Source: Flavobacterium hydatis
Lineage (GTDB): Bacteria; Bacteroidota; Bacteroidia; Flavobacteriales; Flavobacteriaceae
Direction: 5' to 3'
Assembly: GCF_000737695.1 (NCBI RefSeq)
Contig: NZ_JPRM01000012.1
Span: 1-64,000, forward strand
DNA: 64,000 bases
Shown in pieces: positions 54,019 to 62,100 of the stretch (the stretch's first letter is position 1; each line of letters opens with the position of its first letter). The position numbers and the translations under genes are program-made. The notes below the pieces were generated by a model, which saw only the letters and a program-made list of their open reading frames with translations, was not told the DNA's origin and ran no database searches.

Positions 54019-56220
54019 ATGGAATTTAGACCTATTTCAATGTCATCTATTCAATACATTATAATTCAAAAACAATCAGTTAAGACTGACATCATAAACT
54101 TCCCTGTTAATTCCTCAAATGAAATTTTTAGAACTTTACTGCAATGCCCGCGCGATTTTATGCAATTTCATGATCAAAGACGTTTTTTTAATCTTGGCCT
54201 AAATCCTTTAGGTGTAAATCCAGCAATAAATATTTTAATTTTTGAAGATGGTGAATTTACATCAGTAACAAACCCTATTACAGCTTACAATACCGTACTT
54301 AAATTAGAAAATAGAGTTGTGGTATACTGCATCGATATCTCATCAGATAAAATTGATTTAATATTTAATTCAATACTTGAAACCAAACAGAAAAACTGGT
54401 ATTATACGTACCATGGCAGAAATGACACACCGCCGAAATTTCCTTTTAAAAAAAAATATTTTAAATCAGTACATAGTCTTATTTCTAATTTTAAACGTGA
54501 TTTTGATCTTATAAAAAAAACTCTTTCTGATGTATCTGATGGATATTTAGAGCTTGAATTTAATCTGGATGAAGATGAAAACAATATACTACTTCCTACT
54601 TTTTCTCCAATAGTTCCAAATTACTTCACTTTCATTCAAATTGAAAATAAATCATGGAAAAATGATTATCCTAAAAATATTACCATCAATAGTAGCGAAA
54701 GAAGATCTGCTCTTTTGGATATTGTTATGAAGATTGACAAAGTACATTCAGAGGCTACAGAAGCAAAATTAACTGCTCCTATATTAATAGCCGCATTTCC
54801 TTTTTTTAATCCAGTGGTAAAATCACATTTAAAAAACAAAGCAAAAACTTCTGATGAAAAGCTCTATCTCAAATTATATGAACTTGAACAATCGATCGAT
54901 TATATGACTTACTTTTTTAAAGAAAAAGTCTCTCCCGAAGAATCTGAAGGATTTACAGAATCTGAATCTGAAGAAATTGGCGAAATTGGTGCATTTTTGT
55001 TTAGTGAATTTGTAAAACCAAAATTGCTCTTTTTAGATGCTATATCATATCTACAATCTTCATTTACTTTTTCTCCGTTTATGAGATTTCCTATGATTGG
55101 TAAATCCATCTATCGTGAATTATCTATTTTCAATCCGATAAACAATAATTTTTATACACAAAAATCATTAAACAAAATTTCAAAATCCATAATAGCTTTT
55201 GGTGAAAAACTGTCATCTCACACTATTGACAACGAAACTAAAGAATATTTAAAAAACAGAAATGGTCAAATTTTAGCAATTTCTGATTTACCCATTGAGT
55301 GGCTTACATTAGATCAAGTTCCTTTATCCTTTACACATGATGTATGTAGAATTCCTGAAACAAATTATCAAGGGATCGTAAATAATTATTCGGCAAATAA
55401 TCGCTTCTCCTATTCTCTAAACCATGATGTTTTAAAAAAAACTTTAATCATACTATCTGCAGATGAACAAACAAATAATGATCATGAATTTACTGCAAGC
55501 TATAAACTGGTTAAAGATTACAGCAAAGAACTTGAATATCATTTTAGATATTGTAAAACAATAAAAGACGTTTCAAACGCAATTAATGAAATAGAACCTT
55601 ACATATTAATATTTGATTGCCATGGCAATATAGATTCAACAACAGATACAAGTTACTTAAGCATAAATCAAGAAAAGTTGACTTGTGATGAAATTGTCAA
55701 GTATAAAATTTCGGCTCCCATCGTTTTTCTGTCATGCTGTAATACCTCACCAAATTATGGTTATATCAATAAATTACATGACGCATTCTTTCAAGTGGGA
55801 GCACTAACAGTTACAGGCACTTTCCTTCCAATATCAATTAAAAGAGGAACGATGTATTATATTAGATTATTAACATTACTAAAACTTGAAATTAATAAAA
55901 ATTTATATGACAATTGGTTGTCTTTTATTTCAAATATAATGCGAACATCTATTATTCACGATGCGATAAGCAAGTCATATTTAAAACTTCAAAAAACTCT
56001 ATCTGTTGAGGAACAAAAAGCTCTAAGCAATATTTTACTAGAGTTACAGGATTTCAATAAAAGAAGAGAGATTTTTATTAATCTCAGAAATAAAGGAATT
56101 AGAATTAGTGAAGATTTAACCATTTCAATTGAAGATACAGATTGCGAATTTTTAATGTATACTCACTATGGCAGACCCGATTTGATAAAAATAAACGATA
56201 GTAGCTCTTCGATCCTTTAA
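54019..56220 (+). CDS. CHAT-domain protease
   Basis: A 733-residue protein with a C-terminal CHAT (caspase-like) domain at about residues 480-640. The catalytic His is H535 in LIFDCHGN, and the Cys is C574 in FLSCCNTS, as in the family pattern LSACxTG. The N-terminal about 450 residues match no family I know and may be the sensor. CHAT proteases act in gasdermin-type and CRISPR-linked defence by cleaving a partner. No gasdermin-like or TPR-type gene is adjacent. It lies next to the right end of the island. Confidence 0.8.
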   Translation: MEFRPISMSSIQYIIIQKQSVKTDIINFPVNSSNEIFRTLLQCPRDFMQFHDQRRFFNLGLNPLGVNPAINILIFEDGEFTSVTNPITAYNTVLKLENRVVVYCIDISSDKIDLIFNSILETKQKNWYYTYHGRNDTPPKFPFKKKYFKSVHSLISNFKRDFDLIKKTLSDVSDGYLELEFNLDEDENNILLPTFSPIVPNYFTFIQIENKSWKNDYPKNITINSSERRSALLDIVMKIDKVHSEATEAKLTAPILIAAFPFFNPVVKSHLKNKAKTSDEKLYLKLYELEQSIDYMTYFFKEKVSPEESEGFTESESEEIGEIGAFLFSEFVKPKLLFLDAISYLQSSFTFSPFMRFPMIGKSIYRELSIFNPINNNFYTQKSLNKISKSIIAFGEKLSSHTIDNETKEYLKNRNGQILAISDLPIEWLTLDQVPLSFTHDVCRIPETNYQGIVNNYSANNRFSYSLNHDVLKKTLIILSADEQTNNDHEFTASYKLVKDYSKELEYHFRYCKTIKDVSNAINEIEPYILIFDCHGNIDSTTDTSYLSINQEKLTCDEIVKYKISAPIVFLSCCNTSPNYGYINKLHDAFFQVGALTVTGTFLPISIKRGTMYYIRLLTLLKLEINKNLYDNWLSFISNIMRTSIIHDAISKSYLKLQKTLSVEEQKALSNILLELQDFNKRREIFINLRNKGIRISEDLTISIEDTDCEFLMYTHYGRPDLIKINDSSSSIL

Positions 56221-56471
56221 AACACAATAAAAAAATAATTTCAAGGTGTTCGATAGTCGAACACCATATTATATTTGTTCAATTTACATTTTAAATTTAT
56301 AAAGAACTTTTATAGCAAAAAAATGAAATTTTAAACTAAAATTATTTATACAAAAAAGTTTTATTAATTTATACATAATTTTATTTTTCCTTTATTTGCA
56401 AGGCTTTACAATTTATTTTTTCAAACTCTCGATAAACATTAAAATAGGAATAAGGTGTTCAATTGTAATCC

Positions 56472-56483
56472 CGGCGACTCCAC
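56472..56483. other. attR core
   Basis: CGGCGACTCCAC, a perfect copy of the last part of the tmRNA gene at 42438. It marks the right border of the island. Confidence 0.7.
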
Positions 56484-56523
56484 AAAAAAGGGAAGATATT
56501 TAAATATATCTTCCCTTTTTTTT
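56484..56523 (+). terminator. Strong terminator next to attR (probably the original tmRNA terminator)
   Basis: AAAAAGGGAAGATAT and ATATCTTCCCTTTTT form a long stem with T-run. Position just after attR suggests it ended the tmRNA transcript before the island inserted. Confidence 0.7.
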
Positions 56524-56756
56524 GATATATAGGGGAGTTTTTTGCTTATGAACCATTCATACCGGATTCATAATGATCTTTATACGGTATTTAATTCAGT
56601 TCATCATGACTTCTTCTGTCTATATAGGCATCATAAGGAGATTGTTGCCAATGGTGATTTTCTATTAACATAGGAATCTGTGAAATACAAAAATATACTT
56701 CCTAGCACTTCAATTCAAAAAATCACTATTTTTGAATAAACACTCATTAATTTTCT

Positions 56757-58364
56757 ATGATAGATAAATCACAACTCCGAAGTTCAATTTTTAGACATCT
56801 CGACGGCTTGGCTGTTGCGCCAGTAGCAATAGCATTGAAAAAGAATGGAGTTTTGGAATTTATCCTAAGTAAAAAGCAAATACAATTAGCGGAGCTTACA
56901 ATTGCTTTTAAAGCAAATGAAGGTTATCTGAATGTTGGTTTGAGGATTTTGGCTTCTCAAGGCTTTTTAGATTATGAAGTTGATAATCGTACACAAGAAA
57001 TTACGATTTCAGTTAATGAAAAGACAGAAATAGCGTTTTCATTGTTTTATCTCTATGAAGATGTTGTGGAGTTACTTCACTTTTCTACCCAATTTCATCC
57101 GCGTCTCTTTGAAGATGCACCGTTTGAAAAACTTAATCTTATTTTTGAAAAATATAAAAAGAACTACGGAATTGAATCCTCTGAAGATAATCTTACCAAA
57201 AGCATTCAGGAGCAAATTCTAAAACACGTAGAAGGTTATTTGATTGGACCAACAATAGTGCATTTGGCAATGAGTGGGATGTTTCACAAATATTTTATGG
57301 AGACTTCTTTCAAACCCGAAGAGTTTCATAAATCTCCTGAACATTTTAAAAAGATATTAGATTTCTTTGTGCATCTTGGATGGTTCCTGAAGAAAAACGG
57401 GAATTATCAATTTACCGAAGTCGGCTTGTTTTATGCCAAAAGAGCCAGTGCTTATGGGGTTACGGTTTCTTACTTGCCAACATTTGCCAAAATTGAAGAA
57501 CTTATTTTTGGCGATCCAGCTATTTTAAGAATGGTTCCCGATGGTGAAAACGAAATTCATGTTGATAGAGAAATGAATGTATGGGGAAGTGGTGGCGCTC
57601 ACGACACGTATTTTAAAGTTGTAGATGAAATTATCGTCAAGCTTTTTAACCTGCCTATAGAAGAACAACCAAAAGGAATCCTGGATATGGGTTGTGGTAA
57701 TGGCGCTTTCTTACAACATATTTTTGAAGTAATAGACAGGCAAACTTTAAGAGGAAAAATGCTCGATGAATATCCTTTATTCCTCGTTGGTGCAGATTAT
57801 AATCAAGCTGCTTTAAAAGTAACAAGAGCTAATCTTATAAAGGCAGATATTTGGGCAAAGGTAATTTGGGGAGATATTGGACGTCCAGATGTGCTTTCGG
57901 ATGACTTGAAAGAGAATTACAATATCGACCTGAAAGATTTGCTTAACGTAAGAACCTTTTTAGATCACAATAGGATTTGGGAAGAACCGAAATACATCAA
58001 CAGCGATAGAATCAGTACCTCTACGGGTGCATTTGCCCACAGAGGAAAAAGAATCAGCAACAATCTGGTCGAAGATAATCTGTTGGAACACTTACAGAAA
58101 TGGTCGCCGTATGTTTCTAAATTTGGTTTGCTTTTGATTGAATTACATACCGTAAATCCAAAACTTACCGCTAATAATTTAGGGAAAACTGCCGCAACTG
58201 CTTATGATGCTACACACGGTTTTTCAGACCAATATATTGTTGAAATAGATGTCTTTAATAGTGTTGCTGCAGAAGCAGGATTATTTCCTGATCCAACTAT
58301 TTTTAAGCGCTTTCCAGATGCAGATATAGCAACAGTAAGCATTAATTTATTGAAAGGAAATTGA
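56757..58364 (+). CDS. Class I SAM-dependent methyltransferase with winged-helix N-domains
   Basis: A 535-residue protein. Two winged-helix-like regions occupy about residues 10-110 and 150-230 (dimerisation type, as in O-methyltransferases). The Rossmann methyltransferase domain starts with the SAM motif ILDMGCGNGAFLQHIF at about residue 306, and LVGADYNQAALKVTR follows. The substrate is unknown; resemblance is to polyketide-type or small-molecule methyltransferases. It is outside the island boundary and is followed by a bidirectional terminator. Confidence 0.78.
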   Translation: MIDKSQLRSSIFRHLDGLAVAPVAIALKKNGVLEFILSKKQIQLAELTIAFKANEGYLNVGLRILASQGFLDYEVDNRTQEITISVNEKTEIAFSLFYLYEDVVELLHFSTQFHPRLFEDAPFEKLNLIFEKYKKNYGIESSEDNLTKSIQEQILKHVEGYLIGPTIVHLAMSGMFHKYFMETSFKPEEFHKSPEHFKKILDFFVHLGWFLKKNGNYQFTEVGLFYAKRASAYGVTVSYLPTFAKIEELIFGDPAILRMVPDGENEIHVDREMNVWGSGGAHDTYFKVVDEIIVKLFNLPIEEQPKGILDMGCGNGAFLQHIFEVIDRQTLRGKMLDEYPLFLVGADYNQAALKVTRANLIKADIWAKVIWGDIGRPDVLSDDLKENYNIDLKDLLNVRTFLDHNRIWEEPKYINSDRISTSTGAFAHRGKRISNNLVEDNLLEHLQKWSPYVSKFGLLLIELHTVNPKLTANNLGKTAATAYDATHGFSDQYIVEIDVFNSVAAEAGLFPDPTIFKRFPDADIATVSINLLKGN

Positions 58365-58403
58365 TTTTTATTCTATAAAGCCTCATCATTTAGCTCCATA
58401 AAA

Positions 58404-58429
58404 AAAACCACTCTTTGAGGAGTGGTTTT
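58404..58429. terminator. Bidirectional terminator between the methyltransferase and porin genes
   Basis: AAAACCACTC and GAGTGGTTTT form a 10-bp stem with a 6-nt loop, serving two convergent genes. Confidence 0.8.
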
Positions 58430-58452
58430 AGGAAACTACAAGAATACTAATT

Positions 58453-59094
58453 CTATTTAAAAAAATAACCAATCGATATCTGGAAAACTCTATTTTTCAT
58501 GTCATTATTGATGAAATAATTTACATCACTTTCTTTAAAAACATTAGAGTAAGAAATATTATATCTTAAATCAGCATAAAATTTATCTTTAAATTGATAC
58601 CCCAATCCAAAATTTACAGAAGTATCTATACCACTAGAATATTCTTTTAAATTAAAGCTATCATGGTTTTCATAGCCTAAAAAATTATCTTGGTATTTAT
58701 TATTTGCCTTAAGAAGTATTCCTATTTGTGGTCCTACTTGAATACTTAATCCTTCTATTACATAATATTTAAGCATTACAGGAATGTTTAAATAGTTCAA
58801 TTTAATAGTACCGTCATAGTTGGAATTGGTTACATCGCTATCAGAAAACGAAACCTTTGTTCCTTGCTGACTGTATAGCAATTCAGGTTGTAACGAAAAG
58901 TTTTTCGCTATAGGAACTTCAACCATAATCCCTCCTGTAAATCCCGTTTTACTTGATGAGTTCATTTCGCTTTCATCAAAAGTTAGGCTCGAAATATTTA
59001 AACCAGCTTTTACGCCTAATTTAACTTTTTGGTTTTGAGCTATAATGGGCACACCAAAAAAAAGTGTGCATATAATTAACATATATCTTTTCAT
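58453..59094 (-). CDS. Outer-membrane beta-barrel (porin family) protein
   Basis: A protein of 213 residues from Met 59094 (MKRYMLIICTLFFG, signal peptide ending IIAQN). An eight-strand beta-barrel of the PorT/OMP_b-brl_2 type follows: KLGVKAGLNISSL, TGFTGGIMVEVPIAKNFSLQPELLYSQ, VQVGPQIG-like strand, and a C-terminal FQISIGYFFK ending in the aromatic. An upstream Met at 59127 lies in a hairpin and is unlikely. It follows the M4 peptidase gene by about 68 bp. Confidence 0.82.
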   Translation of the reverse strand: MKRYMLIICTLFFGVPIIAQNQKVKLGVKAGLNISSLTFDESEMNSSSKTGFTGGIMVEVPIAKNFSLQPELLYSQQGTKVSFSDSDVTNSNYDGTIKLNYLNIPVMLKYYVIEGLSIQVGPQIGILLKANNKYQDNFLGYENHDSFNLKEYSSGIDTSVNFGLGYQFKDKFYADLRYNISYSNVFKESDVNYFINNDMKNRVFQISIGYFFK

Positions 59095-59113
59095 AACATT
59101 TATTGTTTTAAGA

Positions 59114-59143
59114 ATGGTAACTCTCAATTTTGAGAGTTACCAT
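59114..59143. terminator. Hairpin between the M4 peptidase and porin genes
   Basis: ATGGTAACTCTCAA - TT - TTGAGAGTTACCAT is a perfect 14-bp inverted repeat. It has only a weak T-run on the minus strand, so it may be a terminator or attenuator, or protect the mRNA end. Confidence 0.5.
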
Positions 59144-59162
59144 AGTTCTATCTGTAAATTTG

Positions 59163-62100
59163 TTAGTTCTTAATAATCTTAGTAGTGTATTTTTTGCCTT
59201 GTACATTGCAGTCTAAAACATACACTCCAGGAGCCAATGCACTTACATTTATGTTTGATGGAATGCTTGGATATGTTTTACTCCACACAGCTTTACCATC
59301 GATTGCATAAATATTGATTTGTGCTTCTCCTTCAACTTTATCTGCTAAGAAGATGTTTACAGTATCTATTGCTGGGTTAGGGAATACTCTAAAAGCATTT
59401 GTAATTTTCCCAACTAGCATACCTTTTGAATCAAATGGAGCAGAAATACTACTACATCCATTATTATTGGTTACTTGAAGGCTGTAATCTCCTTCCCAAA
59501 TTGTTACTATCGATTTTTCGGTTGCATTTGGTATAGGTCTTCCGTTTAAGAACCATTGGTAAGAAGCAGCATCTTTAGAGGCTGTTAACTTTTTATCACC
59601 TACAACCTGAATTTCAGATACCATGTTGTTTTCAATAATTGAGATAGTAGTACTAAAAGTTTGACCAATACCATTTTCATTATATACAGTTACATAGTAA
59701 ACTCCATTTTCAGTTGTAACATAAGTAGGCTCTGTTGAACCATCAAACCATTCGTACGATTTGTAATCTCCTGGAGATAAAGTAACCTCAGGACCACAAA
59801 TAGCACCGCTTGCTAATTCAGATTCAAAAGTATCAAATGTTGCAGTTACTGTTTCAGTAAGTGTACAACCGTTTTTCATGATTACTGTTACTGTATAATC
59901 TCCTGCTTTATTTATTTCGATACCGTTAGTAACATTACCAGTATTCCATTTGTATGATGTAACTCCTAATTTTTTAGCACTAAAATTAGTTGAGGCATCA
60001 ATGTATAGGCTTTTGCCTGCATATCCATGAATCGTTGGTTTGTCGAATATTTTGAAATCTGACGTTACTTCTTGATATACATAGTTCTTTATTTCATTGT
60101 TTTGTTGAATTGCATTATTCTCTAATTTTGCAAGAATGTTAAACACATGAGAGTCACCACTCAAATCAAGTTTAGGCTGTTTTTTGAAAGTATATTCAAT
60201 GCTTTCTCCAGCAGGAATTGCGGTTTCAACAGATTCTGTAATAGTTTCATTTGTATTAAGATATCCTAAAACTAATTGTATTGCATTTGCTGCAATTGCA
60301 ATCTGTCCTTCATTAGTTAATTTAACTTTAACGTCAGTTCCGCCACATACATCTTTTGGTGATACCATTTGTAATGATACGTCAGACACAGGATCGCTGA
60401 TTATTTTTAAATCATCTACTACCATATAAGAATATCCTTGTACTAAAGAATGTTTGAATCTTAGCATTACAGACTTTCCTGCATATTTGCTTAAATTAAT
60501 TGTTCCTTTTTGCCATTCTTTATCTACATGACTTCCTTGTAGAGAAGTTTTCCAAACTTCATTCCATTCGCCTCCTACGGTTTTAGCATCTACAATAAAA
60601 CTATTAGTGCTATTGCTTTCTATTGCATAATAAAATTCCATAGCGGTTGCATTTTCAGGTAACTTATACAACGGAAAGATTAATTCTCCATTGTTAGAAC
60701 CATTTTCAAGTGGATGATAAAGCATCGTTGCAGGGGTATCTCCGGTATGATCTTTAACTGGGATACCTAAATACGTGTTATCAGGTTTAACTGTTGCTAT
60801 CCATGGGAAATCTCTGTCGCTTTGTCCTGAAACAAAACCTTTTGATCCAAATAATGTGCCCACAGGTACATCAGAAAAAGTCTCAACAGTTAAGTTTGGT
60901 GCCTTTGCAATAACCTCAAAAGATTTTGTAAGACTTTCTGCCTGAGCTTTTGGCTGCCCGTTTGAAATTATTTTTACAGTAATATCATATTTTCCTGCTG
61001 GTAGTTGCGGAATGCCATCTGCGGTATAAACAATGGTTTGATATTGTAATATCGGATTGTTTCTTTCTACTAGAACTGGTTCACCTACAGGTTTACCATT
61101 TTGGGAAATTTGATATTCGATTGTAGCTTTATCAACTTTATTATAAAATACATTTTTTGCACTGATAAAAAATTCGTGCGAAGGCGCATCTTCATAAACA
61201 GTCTCAGGCATACTTAAATGAGATAATTGCAAATAATCTGCTGTTTCTTTAAGCTTAATATTATCTACAGCAAAACCACTAGCAAATAATCCATTATCAT
61301 CATGCTGAAAAGCTACAAGAACACAAGATTTTCCTGCATAAGCACTTAAATCTACTTGATATTCGAACCAACTACTTAGATGTGGCATCTTAAATTCTGT
61401 TTTCCAGGTTGTACCTCCATCTGTACTTACTTTTACATACCCGTCTGAAAGACCATATCTATCTCCAAAGCCATCAAATGATAAGTGTGCTCCTTTATAA
61501 TTACTCAAATCAAATACTGGTGAGATTAACATATCGTTTGATGAGTCGCAATTACATTTATCATCGTTACTCGCCATAAAATTAGTATGCTCAGTTAAGA
61601 ACCATCCTGGGGAACCTAAATCCTTGCTTGTTCCATGTTTCCAGCCTGTAGCATTTGCATTCTCAGTAGTTCTCCATCCTTTATATTTGGTTGCATCTTC
61701 AAAATCCATTGTATAAGGAAGTACAGATACTTTTAGATCTTCATTGTTCCAATTGTCGTAACCAGTTGTTAAAGAATTATTTTCAGGTTTAACATCTTTA
61801 GTCATATCTTCTGGGAAAACTGAAACAGTAATAGTATTCTCTCCAATACTTTTTAAATTAATATTTGGAATAGAATAGGTGAGTGTATCTCTAAATTTGG
61901 TAAATACTAATGTTGTTTTTTCGGTTTTTGAAAAAACTTCATTTTTTGCATTATCAAGGATTTTTGTAGTAACATTTACAAGCTCGCTTGTGGTTGCAAA
62001 ATTATTAATGATTTGTGCCTTTAGTGTTATGTTGTCATTGCTAATAGTACAAGCTCCAGCGTCTAGTTTTGCAGCTATAACCTGTAAATCATAAGGTGCA

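Larger units (their letters stand above)
42438..56483. mobile_element. Integrative defence island in the tmRNA 3' end
   Basis: A segment of about 14 kb lies between two copies of CGGCGACTCCAC: the tmRNA 3' end (42438-42449) and a second copy at 56472-56483. A large serine recombinase gene is next to the left end. The cargo is a DUF4238 gene, a Pycsar-type operon, a sigma/ImmA operon, putAbiC, HEPN and CHAT genes, with decayed pieces between. No conjugation or phage structural genes are present, so it is mobilised by other means or degraded. The boundary is inferred from the repeats. Confidence 0.75.
56221..56756. other. Right end of the island and intergenic region
   Basis: It holds the hairpin GGTGTTCGA-TAG-TCGAACACC (56245-56265), the attR core (56472-56483) and a terminator. 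GTGTTCAATT and CGGCGACTCCA near attR resemble a degenerate tmRNA 3' arm. From 56523 to 56756 I see only a possible 26-codon minus-strand remnant and the promoter region of the methyltransferase gene. Confidence 0.55.

Noticed and set aside
54402..55109. Minus-strand ORFs inside the CHAT gene
   Set aside because: They are short antisense shadows with no domains.
56757..58364. Methyltransferase as island cargo
   Set aside because: It lies beyond attR and its probable original terminator, so the evidence places it in the chromosomal flank.
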